Assembly: GCA_002071415.1 (NCBI GenBank)
Contig: MWFC01000008.1
Location: forward strand, 1 to 58,229
Direction: 5' to 3'
Source: Bacteroidetes bacterium ADurb.Bin012
GTDB lineage: Bacteria > Bacteroidota > Bacteroidia > Bacteroidales > TTA-H9
DNA length: 58,229 nucleotides
Part shown: positions 51,680 to 58,229 of the stretch, piece by piece
Position numbering within the stretch: position 1 is the first letter of the stretch
How the letters are laid out: the number at the start of each line of letters is the position of its first letter
Position numbers and translations under genes: made by a program
The notes under the pieces: model-generated
What the model saw: only the letters and a program-made list of their open reading frames with translations
What the model was told of the DNA's origin: nothing
Database searches by the model: none

Positions 51680-52510
51680 ATGAAAAATATCATCGTACCA
51701 ATAGATTTCTCGGCGGGGGCACTCTATGCCTTGAAATATGCCGTGGGAGTTGCCTCTAAAGCTAAATCGAATCTTACTCTTGTTTGGGTCGATAATCAGG
51801 TAAACCAATTGCCCTTTATGGCTTCGTCCAGTAACGATATGCGAGAAGAAGCCAAGGCAAGAATGATAGAAATAATCGAAAAATATCAAAAAAAAATTTC
51901 AGGTAAACTCGAATACAAACTTCGAAAAGGAAAGGTATACACCGAAGTATGCAATCTGGCCAGGCAAAAGGAAGCCGATCTGATTATTGCCGGAACCTAT
52001 GGTGGAAGTGGCTTCGAAAAATTCTGGATTGGTAGCAATGCCTATCGCTTAGTTACCCATGCACCTTGTCCGGTGATTACCGTTAGATTTGTTTCTCCTG
52101 TAAAATTTTCTCTCAAGAAAATCATTATGCCGGTGGACAATTCGCCTGATACTTTGCAAAAGTTAGGAATTACAGTTGAATTTGCTCGAATTTTTCAAGC
52201 CGAAGTACATGTTCTTTCGCTTCTAACCGAGAAACTACGCACCTTACGCATGAGAACAGAAGCCAATACCCACGAAGCATTAAAATATCTGGAAAAATAC
52301 AACGTAAAGAGTCAATTAACTGTCTATGAAACAGGAAATATTACTGCCACCTTGTTAGATTACGCTACAAATATTAAAGCCGATCTGATATCTATAATGA
52401 CCGAGCAAGAATTAGGTGAAAGCCAAGCTCTACTCGGGCCCAATGCCCGAATTGTCATCAAGGAATCTTCAGTACCAGTGCTCAGCTCGCATTCCAACAC
52501 TAAAATCTAA
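51680..52510 (+). CDS. Tandem-domain universal stress protein (first copy)
   Basis: A 276-residue protein with two UspA folds (about 1-138 and 148-275). The first domain has a complete ATP-binding motif G-x2-G-x9-G-S (GTYGGSGFEKFWIGSNA); the second lacks it. Such proteins bind ATP and help survival in stress; targets are unknown. It precedes a SPOR-domain gene by 13 bases and has a paralogue 505 bases downstream. The 193-base upstream region has only a near-match TTACCTTTCG. Confidence 0.9.
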   Translation: MKNIIVPIDFSAGALYALKYAVGVASKAKSNLTLVWVDNQVNQLPFMASSSNDMREEAKARMIEIIEKYQKKISGKLEYKLRKGKVYTEVCNLARQKEADLIIAGTYGGSGFEKFWIGSNAYRLVTHAPCPVITVRFVSPVKFSLKKIIMPVDNSPDTLQKLGITVEFARIFQAEVHVLSLLTEKLRTLRMRTEANTHEALKYLEKYNVKSQLTVYETGNITATLLDYATNIKADLISIMTEQELGESQALLGPNARIVIKESSVPVLSSHSNTKI

Positions 52511-52523
52511 GCTTAAGCCCAAA

Positions 52524-52937
52524 ATGTCGAAAAAATTATCATTGCTTATTCTTTTATTGGCCGCTTTCGTTCTACATTCTTTCGGACAATTCAATGGAAA
52601 GGTCGAAATTATACAAGACCCTCTGATCGATACTCTTATTCAAAGGCATATTCAAATCAATCAACTTCAACCTACCATCGAAGGCTATCGCATTCAAATC
52701 TACTTCGAATCTGGCAATCAAGCCCGTACATTGGCTAATCGAATAAAAGAACGATTCGAAGAACTTTATCCGGATTACGGAGCTTATTTAACTTTCAACG
52801 AACCTTACTACAGAGTTAGGGTGGGTGATTTTCGCGATAAAATGTCGGCCGAAGCTTTTCGGCAAATTCTGCTTCAGGATTTTCCCAATGCCTTTATAGT
52901 TCCCGATAATGTTTACTTCGAGAAAATTCAAAATTAA
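52524..52937 (+). CDS. Secreted SPOR-domain protein
   Basis: A 137-residue protein with a signal peptide (MSKKLSLLILLLAAFVLHSF, cut near Gly-Gln) and a C-terminal SPOR domain (about 55-135; YRIQIYFESGNQ and YYRVRVGDFRD are the paired strands). SPOR domains bind denuded peptidoglycan, so it is likely periplasmic and linked to the cell wall or division. An earlier in-frame ATG at 52416 lies in the stress-protein gene and is rejected. It is sandwiched between two universal stress proteins. Confidence 0.88.
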   Translation: MSKKLSLLILLLAAFVLHSFGQFNGKVEIIQDPLIDTLIQRHIQINQLQPTIEGYRIQIYFESGNQARTLANRIKERFEELYPDYGAYLTFNEPYYRVRVGDFRDKMSAEAFRQILLQDFPNAFIVPDNVYFEKIQN

Positions 52938-53014
52938 GAAATTGTAGAATTTTTGTAAAATATTAAATTATAACTATTACACATAATAATTAAAGCAACT
53001 TAAAACCCAAACCC

Positions 53015-53860
53015 ATGAAAGAAATTATTGCAGCTGTCGACTTTTCGGAATGTTCTGTCAATGCAGCCGAACATGCTTTAAGTATTGCTGCACATGCCAT
53101 GACCGATTTAAAACTGGTGTATGTTTTTAATAAAAACCAAAATCAAAAAACCATTTTCAAATACCATGATCCTATTGATGAAGCCACTCAATTACTCGAG
53201 GAGTTAAAAGGCAAATTTCAACCTATGCTGCCCGAAAATTCGGTTTTATACAAGATCAGGGAGGGCAAGGTTTACAAAGAAGTGGTAACCGAAGCCAATG
53301 AAAGCAATGCTTTGATGATTGTAACAGGCACGCATGGCAGTTCAGGATTCGAGGAATTATGGATTGGAAGCAATGCTTACCGGATTATTTGTTCGGCCAA
53401 TTGTCCGGTAATAACTCTACGCGAAGGAGTAAAACCAGAACGCGATTTGCGCCGTATCGTCCTTCCCATTGATGAAACCCTTACAACTCGACAAAAAGTA
53501 CCACATGCCACCTTTTTGGCCAGCTTGTTTGATGCCGAGATCCATGTCCTGGCCCTATTCCAGAGTAGCATGAAAGAAATTCAGGATAAGGTAATCAAGT
53601 ACGCAAAACAAGCCTGTGCACATCTCGAAAAAAACAAAATCAAATTCCTGATGACTTCGGTAAAATGTAAAAACCCAACCGATGCTACAATTGAATATGC
53701 TACTAAAGTGGATGCAAACCTCATCGTAATTATGACCGATCAAACCACTTCGTTCAAGAATTTATTTCTCGGCCCCTACGCCGAACAAATGATTCACCGT
53801 TCTCCTATTCCTGTTATGAGTATTCGCCCAAAAGACTTGATTAGTGTTATGTCGAGATAA
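53015..53860 (+). CDS. Tandem-domain universal stress protein (second copy)
   Basis: A 281-residue paralogue of the gene at 51680 with the same two-domain layout; the first domain carries G-x2-G-x9-G-S (GTHGSSGFEELWIGSNA) and the second is degenerate. The shared FE-x-x-WIGSNAYR stretch shows recent common descent. It lies 77 bases after the SPOR gene in AT-rich sequence with no standard promoter box. Confidence 0.9.
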   Translation: MKEIIAAVDFSECSVNAAEHALSIAAHAMTDLKLVYVFNKNQNQKTIFKYHDPIDEATQLLEELKGKFQPMLPENSVLYKIREGKVYKEVVTEANESNALMIVTGTHGSSGFEELWIGSNAYRIICSANCPVITLREGVKPERDLRRIVLPIDETLTTRQKVPHATFLASLFDAEIHVLALFQSSMKEIQDKVIKYAKQACAHLEKNKIKFLMTSVKCKNPTDATIEYATKVDANLIVIMTDQTTSFKNLFLGPYAEQMIHRSPIPVMSIRPKDLISVMSR

Positions 53861-54377
53861 GATTCTTCTAATTGCGATCACCTCTGAAAATTTTCCATCT
53901 TTTCGAAAAGGATTTCCCTTCGCATAATTGCGAGGATATAATCATGCAAGCCTTTTTCACGACTTCATTCCTGTTCACCTTCATAAACATAAGCCATTCG
54001 AGCGATAATAGACAATTGCGGGTTCAAGTGCTTTATCGTTTTCATGCCAACATAAACATTCAATAGGTAAATCAATATTCCTCGAAAAATATCTAAAGGA
54101 GCTGTTTTCATCTTCTACATAAAGAGTGGCCTTAGGGCCATTCTCAACCCATACTATCTAAATCCTCGCCGAAATCTAATAATATTTATGAGAAGTTCAT
54201 AATTATAAGGCAAATCCACGACCATTAAAACAACCTTTCCATCACACTTTGCCATTGTCTCTGCCCTTTTATAACTCGTAAAATGTCTTCTTTCCTCTTG
54301 TACGATATATGGAAGAAGAGCAGGAAGCAAATAATTTTGCTATTTTATATTTAGAAGCTTAGCTTTCAAAACAATTT
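53861..54377. other. Gene-free interval with possible decayed minus-strand gene
   Basis: No intact gene is visible in these 517 bases. On the minus strand, several frames carry protein-like text broken by stops, for example VVLMVVDLPYNYELLINII near 54200, WVENGPKATLYVEDENSSF near 54110 and IECLCWHENDKALEP near 54040. This could be a small gene inactivated by frameshifts, or chance. No family is recognisable. Confidence 0.3.
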
Positions 54378-55460
54378 TCAAAATCTATTCAATGCATTAA
54401 GGTCGTCGAAAGCTTGTTTCAACCGGTTTACCATAGATATTTCGGCCTCGCGCATCCATTTGCGTGGATCGTAGTACTTCTTATTGGGTTTATCCTCACC
54501 TTCGGGATTTCCAATCTGACTTTGCAAATACCCGCTATATTTCTTATAATAATTCAAGATACCACACCATTGCGCCCATTGAGTATCGGTATCGATGTTC
54601 ATTTTGACTACACCATAGCTAATGGCTTCACGAATGTCGTCCTGACTCGAACCAGAGCCACCATGGAACACAAAATTTACGGGTTTGGGCGGAGTATTGA
54701 GTTTTTTCTCGATGTATTGTTGAGAATTATGAAGGATGATAGGCCTCAATATAACATTACCCGGCTTATAAACGCCATGCACATTACCGAATGAAGCGGC
54801 TATGGTAAAATTCGGACTGATTTTTAGAAGCTGCTCATAAGCATAGGCGACGTGTTCGGGTTGGGTATAAAGGCGGGCATTCTCAATGCCTGTATGGTCG
54901 ATTCCATCTTCTTCACCGCCGGTAACCCCGAGTTCGATTTCCAGAGTCATGTCCAAGCGGCTCATTCTTTCGAGATATTTCTTGCAAATATCAATGTTTT
55001 CTTCGAGTGGTTCTTCGGAAAGGTCGAGCATGTGGGAGCTGAATAAAGGCTTTCCATACTTCCTGAAATGTTCTTCCCCAACCTCGAGAAGGCCATCAAT
55101 CCAGGGAAGCAATTTCTTTGCCGCATGGTCGGTATGTATGATTACAGGAACACCATAGGCCTCGGCAAGATGCCAGATATATTTGGCACCTATAGTAGCC
55201 CCGAGTATGGCTGCCCGCTCACCTTCATTCGACAAACCTTTACCTGCTAAAAATGCTGCACCTCCATTCGAAAACTGAATGATGATGGGAGAATGAACCT
55301 CTCTGGCAGCCTCCAAGGCAGCAATAATAGTGTGCGAACTTACGACATTGACCGCTGGTAAGGCAAACTGGTTGTTCTTAGCAATACGAAATATTTCACT
55401 TACTCCTTCACCTGTTACTACTCCAGGCTTTAATTTATCCGAAATTTTTTCCGTCATCAT
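54378..55460 (-). CDS. fbaA: Class II fructose-bisphosphate aldolase
   Basis: A 360-residue zinc aldolase of the class IIA (E. coli FbaA) type, interconverting fructose 1,6-bisphosphate with dihydroxyacetone phosphate and glyceraldehyde 3-phosphate. The catalytic Asp111 and zinc ligand His112 are in IIHTDHAAKKLLPW; further zinc ligands lie in ASFGNVHGVYKPGN and FVFHGGSGSS. MNIDTDTQWA binds the substrate phosphate. Two ATGs in a row leave a one-residue uncertainty. Monocistronic with its own promoter box. Confidence 0.95.
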   Translation of the reverse strand: MMTEKISDKLKPGVVTGEGVSEIFRIAKNNQFALPAVNVVSSHTIIAALEAAREVHSPIIIQFSNGGAAFLAGKGLSNEGERAAILGATIGAKYIWHLAEAYGVPVIIHTDHAAKKLLPWIDGLLEVGEEHFRKYGKPLFSSHMLDLSEEPLEENIDICKKYLERMSRLDMTLEIELGVTGGEEDGIDHTGIENARLYTQPEHVAYAYEQLLKISPNFTIAASFGNVHGVYKPGNVILRPIILHNSQQYIEKKLNTPPKPVNFVFHGGSGSSQDDIREAISYGVVKMNIDTDTQWAQWCGILNYYKKYSGYLQSQIGNPEGEDKPNKKYYDPRKWMREAEISMVNRLKQAFDDLNALNRF

Positions 55461-55516
55461 AATTCAATGGTTTTTATGGGTTGATAAATCAGCTAAACTT
55501 CATTTCATCGATACTA

Positions 55517-55524
55517 CAAAACTA
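55517..55524 (-). promoter_or_regulatory. Putative fbaA -7 box
   Basis: Minus-strand TAGTTTTG matches TAnnTTTG, 56 bases before the ATG. No -33 TTTG at the expected distance. Confidence 0.45.
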
Positions 55525-55672
55525 CAACATTTCCCCGTAATTTAAAAACTCTCTGCTGTTTATTATTGCATAACATGAGGACAAAACCGAAACGTAGCAA
55601 ACCATTCGATTGCAAATAAAGTCTATGTTGTTCTATAAAAATGAATTAACATAAAATGGAAATAAGTATGAT

Positions 55673-56662
55673 TTAATCCAAATCGATAAAAGTTTCCAAT
55701 ATAGAGGCTGAAGGCGTTGCTGTAGTAAAGATTACTTTTTCGGTAATAGCAGGTAAAAGCATGGCTTCGCCTGTACGCAAAGAATAATTACCAGTTTCGT
55801 CAGATATTCCGACTTCTCCTTCAACCGCCAGTAAAATCACAAAGGAATCGATATATCCATAATCCTTCTCGATGGGATGATTCAGATACAGTAGATTGGT
55901 AGTAAAATAGGGAGATTGAACCAGATGTGTGGTTCTGTTGGGAATAATAGTATATTTTGTTTTATAATCGGTATACAGGTTAAAATCGATCGCATCGATG
56001 GCTTCATCGAGGTGAAGTTGCCGGCTTTGGCCATTGTCATCTACACGGTCCCAATCATAAATTCGATAGGTTGTATCGCTCGATTGCTGAATTTCGGCCA
56101 ATACGATTCCTGGGCCAAGAGAATGGATGCGCCCTGCAGGCATGTAGAAAACATCTCCTGCCTTTACCGTTTCATAATTCAAGACTTCAGAAATGCGTTT
56201 CTGATGAATCAACTGCTGAAGCTCAAATCGCGAGATTTTCTTCTTAAAGCCAGCAATCAATTCAGAACCTGCTTCGGCATGGATAATATACCACATTTCG
56301 GTTTTACCACCAGACAATCCCCTTGCCTTGGCAATTTCGTCATTTGGATGAACCTGAATACTCAGCCAATCATTGGCATCCAGAAGCTTCAAAAGCAAAG
56401 GAAATTCATTTCCATATCTTTCGAACACCGATTCACCCATAAGCTCATCCATATAAACCTCCACCAGTTCATTCAATTCATTATCGGCCAAAAAACCATT
56501 GGAAACTATAGAATTATTCTCTTCGATGCCCGAAATCAGCCAAGCTTCGCCACAATTTGGTAAAGGACTGAAATCATGATTCAGAAGGGTTTTTAATCGT
56601 TGTCCGCCCCATATTTTATCCTTATATATGGGCCTGAACTTCAAAGGATAGAGTGTCGGCAT
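55673..56662 (-). CDS. manA: Mannose-6-phosphate isomerase (type I)
   Basis: A 329-residue zinc cupin enzyme interconverting mannose 6-phosphate and fructose 6-phosphate, feeding GDP-mannose synthesis or mannose use. Zinc ligands are Gln103 and His105 (SIQVHPND), Glu122 (GKTEMWYI) and the later His in AGRIHSLGPG (His180). The short, two-cupin form is typical of Bacillus- and Bacteroidota-type ManA. Conserved N-terminus: LKFRPIYKDKIWGG. Confidence 0.94.
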   Translation of the reverse strand: MPTLYPLKFRPIYKDKIWGGQRLKTLLNHDFSPLPNCGEAWLISGIEENNSIVSNGFLADNELNELVEVYMDELMGESVFERYGNEFPLLLKLLDANDWLSIQVHPNDEIAKARGLSGGKTEMWYIIHAEAGSELIAGFKKKISRFELQQLIHQKRISEVLNYETVKAGDVFYMPAGRIHSLGPGIVLAEIQQSSDTTYRIYDWDRVDDNGQSRQLHLDEAIDAIDFNLYTDYKTKYTIIPNRTTHLVQSPYFTTNLLYLNHPIEKDYGYIDSFVILLAVEGEVGISDETGNYSLRTGEAMLLPAITEKVIFTTATPSASILETFIDLD

Positions 56663-56680
56663 GTTTATGAATTATCACAA

Positions 56681-56688
56681 CAAAAATA
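56681..56688 (-). promoter_or_regulatory. Putative manA -7 box
   Basis: Minus-strand TATTTTTG matches TAnnTTTG, 18 bases before the manA ATG. Confidence 0.5.
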
Positions 56689-56796
56689 CTATTTTTCAAT
56701 CGAAGCAGCATGGCATTTCAATTCTTCATAAAGTTAAGAACTCATACATGATTTTTACGAACCAGCAGGTTTTAGTGCAAATTAACAGGGTTTTCC

Positions 56797-56804
56797 TAAC
56801 TTTG
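56797..56804 (+). promoter_or_regulatory. Putative LOG-kinase operon -7 box
   Basis: TAACTTTG matches TAnnTTTG and ends 18 bases before the ATG at 56823. AGTG at 56774-56777 sits exactly 19 bases upstream and shares the conserved TG of the -33 element. Confidence 0.55.
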
Positions 56805-56822
56805 CTCATTCAGCTTAATAAG

Positions 56823-57443
56823 ATGGAGATTCATAACATTGGTGTTTTTTGCGGTTCAAGTATGGGGGATCATGCCATTTACAGACAAATGGCAGAAAAT
56901 CTGGGAAAAGAAATAGCCCAAGCAGGTATAACCTTGGTGTATGGAGGTTCCAACTTAGGAACCATGAAGGCTTTAGCCGATGCTTGCTTGAAGGAATCGG
57001 GGAAAGTCATTGGAATTATGCCTCGTTTCCTTGCAAGGAAAGAAATTCTTCACCAAGGATTGACTCAGGTTTATACTTGCGAATCTATGGCCGAACGTAA
57101 GGAACTAATGGGAAAGTTATCCGATGCTTTTATTGCCCTGCCTGGAGGTATCGGTACGCTCGATGAATTGTTCGAATCACTTTCATGGCTTCAACTCGAT
57201 ATTTACAATAAACCCATTGGCATCCTCAATGTAAACCATTATTACGACCCTCTTCTCACTTTTCTCGATCATGCTACCGATGCAGGTTTTATCATTGAGC
57301 AACATCGGGAAAATCTCATAGTAGCTAATGATGCTTCCGACATGCTCATAAAGATTCGACAGTTTGTTCCCCATTCGCCTCCGGCAACATGGATAAAACA
57401 ATTGATAGACGATACGCAAGTAAAACTCACAGACCATTTATAA
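56823..57443 (+). CDS. LOG-family nucleoside 5'-monophosphate phosphoribohydrolase
   Basis: A 206-residue Rossmann-type protein of the LOG/TIGR00730 family. NIGVFCGSSMG (N-terminus), VYGGSNLGTMKALAD and LPGGIGTLDELFE are the diagnostic motifs; the conserved Arg-Glu pair in MAERKELM completes the active site. Members cut nucleoside monophosphates to base plus ribose 5-phosphate. The ATG at 56823 fits both promoter and family; an upstream frame reaching 56661 is not conserved. Its stop overlaps the next start (TAATG). Confidence 0.92.
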   Translation: MEIHNIGVFCGSSMGDHAIYRQMAENLGKEIAQAGITLVYGGSNLGTMKALADACLKESGKVIGIMPRFLARKEILHQGLTQVYTCESMAERKELMGKLSDAFIALPGGIGTLDELFESLSWLQLDIYNKPIGILNVNHYYDPLLTFLDHATDAGFIIEQHRENLIVANDASDMLIKIRQFVPHSPPATWIKQLIDDTQVKLTDHL

Positions 57444-58003
57444 TGATGCATATTATAGGAATTACAGGAACTTTAGGAGCCGGCAAAGGCACCATCGTTG
57501 AATATTTGAAAGATAAAAAGGGATTTGCCCATTTCTCGGTCAGAGAATTTTTAAAAGAAATTCTGCTCATGCAAAATAAACCTGTAAATCGAGATAATTA
57601 CACCCTGTGTGCAAACCAGCTAAGAGAAAAATTTGGCCCTTCCTACATCATTGATTGCCTGTATGAAAAGGCACTAGCGAAAGGCTGCAATGCAGTCATC
57701 GAAAGTATTAGAACCCCTGGCGAATTTTATTCACTACGCCAGAAAGGAAATTTCACCTTGTTTGCCATCGATGCCGACCCCGAAATCCGATACGAACGAA
57801 TAAAACAGAGGAATTCTGAAACCGATCAAATCACCTTCGAAGAATTCTTAGCCAGCGAACGCAGAGAAATGCAATCGGATGAACCTCATCATCAAAATAT
57901 TACACTCTGCATCAGCCTTGCCGATTATAAATTTTTGAACAACGGAACAAAAGAAGAGCTTTTCGAGCTGGTGGAAGAAACCTTGAAGCAAATGGGGCTT
58001 TGA
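57443..58003 (+). CDS. Small P-loop kinase (nucleotide-kinase fold)
   Basis: A 186-residue AAA_18/dephospho-CoA-kinase-like protein with the P-loop GTLGAGKGT (8-16), a lid-like segment (QRNSETDQITFEEF) and ESIRTPGEF resembling a substrate-binding helix. The family phosphorylates small nucleotides or related compounds; related domains are fused to deoxycytidylate deaminase in some bacteria. Translationally coupled to the LOG gene by a one-base overlap, suggesting shared work on nucleotide salvage or clean-up. Substrate not determinable. Confidence 0.82.
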   Translation: MMHIIGITGTLGAGKGTIVEYLKDKKGFAHFSVREFLKEILLMQNKPVNRDNYTLCANQLREKFGPSYIIDCLYEKALAKGCNAVIESIRTPGEFYSLRQKGNFTLFAIDADPEIRYERIKQRNSETDQITFEEFLASERREMQSDEPHHQNITLCISLADYKFLNNGTKEELFELVEETLKQMGL

Positions 58004-58017
58004 AATCTTGTTGAAAT

Positions 58018-58149
58018 TTATTGGGCCAGAGTAAATCTCAAACTGATACCACCCATCGAAGTTCGGGTAGAATACTGGTTGGAGACATAGGGATTGGTGA
58101 TGGAACTATCGTAAAACACCCGTATCATTACTCCTGACTTCGACACATT
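58018..58149 (-). pseudogene. C-terminal fragment of an outer-membrane beta-barrel protein
   Basis: On the minus strand a 43-codon open segment ends in TAA at 58018-58020; it reads SITNPYVSNQYSTRTSMGG and ends ISLRFTLAQ, the alternating pattern and terminal aromatic-type strand of an outer-membrane barrel. An in-frame stop lies directly upstream (58150-58152), and nothing coding-like continues to the window end. It is most likely the remnant of a deleted gene. Confidence 0.5.
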
Positions 58150-58201
58150 TTAAAAGACATTTTTACAACAATCACACAATGAGATATTTGTGATTTTTGC
58201 A

Positions 58202-58217
58202 TCACCCGAATGGGTGA
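58202..58217. other. Small GC-rich hairpin at the right edge
   Basis: TCACCC (58202-58207) pairs with GGGTGA (58212-58217) around GAAT, flanked by GC on both sides. The following A-rich text provides no T-run on the plus strand; on the minus strand a stretch of A then T residues follows. Could be a terminator for a gene beyond the edge or a dispersed hairpin. Confidence 0.35.
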
Positions 58218-58229
58218 CGCAAGGGAAAA

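Noticed and set aside
55916..56563. 215-codon plus-strand frame opposite manA
   Set aside because: ManA motifs with zinc ligands are complete on the minus strand; the plus frame has no family pattern.
56661..56822. 54-residue N-terminal extension of the LOG-family protein
   Set aside because: It spans the promoter box at 56797 and the manA start region and lacks family similarity.
1..58229. tRNA, rRNA, integrase or insertion sequences
   Set aside because: I saw no cloverleaf with a plausible TTCRA arm, no rRNA core sequence, no transposase or integrase motifs and no terminal inverted repeats with target duplications; short or diverged tRNAs could be missed by eye.

Overview
The window is about 58 kb of one bacterial chromosome, and everything points to the phylum Bacteroidota. 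The evidence is: repeated TAnnTTTG promoter boxes close upstream of genes; almost no Shine-Dalgarno sites; the gliding/type IX secretion (T9SS) proteins GldE and GldD; three secreted proteins with T9SS C-terminal sorting domains; an atpBEFHAG cluster without beta and epsilon subunits; and the neighbourhoods ruvB-queG and mutY-HU-small basic protein-RNase G. Gingipain-type proteases and T9SS cargo suggest a protein-degrading, Bacteroidales-like organism, but the order cannot be fixed from this sequence. I see no rRNA, tRNA, CRISPR array, integrase or complete insertion sequence.

Layout. 0.3-5.9 kb: a tightly coupled surface-polysaccharide operon (UDP-GlcNAc 2-epimerase, GT4 glycosyltransferase, methyltransferase, flippase) that runs into gpsA; its first two genes are visibly more AT-rich than the rest. 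6.2-7.6 kb: pyruvate kinase. 7.8-13.4 kb: ATP synthase a, c, b, delta, alpha, gamma, then a ferritin. 13.5-14.2 kb: ComF. 14.2-14.9 kb: a repeat-rich gene-free stretch. 14.9-22.8 kb: ureohydrolase, MutY, HU, a 29-residue mS38/bS22-like protein, RNase G, TrpRS, AspRS and SSB. 23-27.4 kb: gldE, gldD and a T9SS-secreted M14 carboxypeptidase. 27.5-37.9 kb: GlyRS, an RluB-type pseudouridine synthase, an MsbA-like exporter, an M20 amidohydrolase, purN, tsaB, a membrane GT2 glycosyltransferase, a UPF0104-type membrane protein and ruvC. 37.9-38.8 kb: a second copy of the G-rich repeat and a decayed T9SS cargo gene. 39-41.5 kb: rbfA, a methyltransferase and a LolC/E-type permease. 41.6-49.4 kb: two large gingipain-family (C25) T9SS proteases in tandem. 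49.5-58 kb: queG, ruvB, two universal stress proteins flanking a SPOR protein, fructose-bisphosphate aldolase, mannose-6-phosphate isomerase, a LOG-family protein, a small P-loop kinase, and a fragment of an outer-membrane protein at the edge.

Most of the window is conserved core genome. The parts that reward a second look are the tiny mS38/bS22-like gene, the paired palindromes on the exporter promoter, the apparently leaderless trpS and glyS starts with an identical geometry, the related 8-bp-period repeat arrays in two distant intergenic regions, the tandem C25 proteases, and the split ATP synthase locus ending in ferritin. I found no clearly unprecedented multi-gene system.
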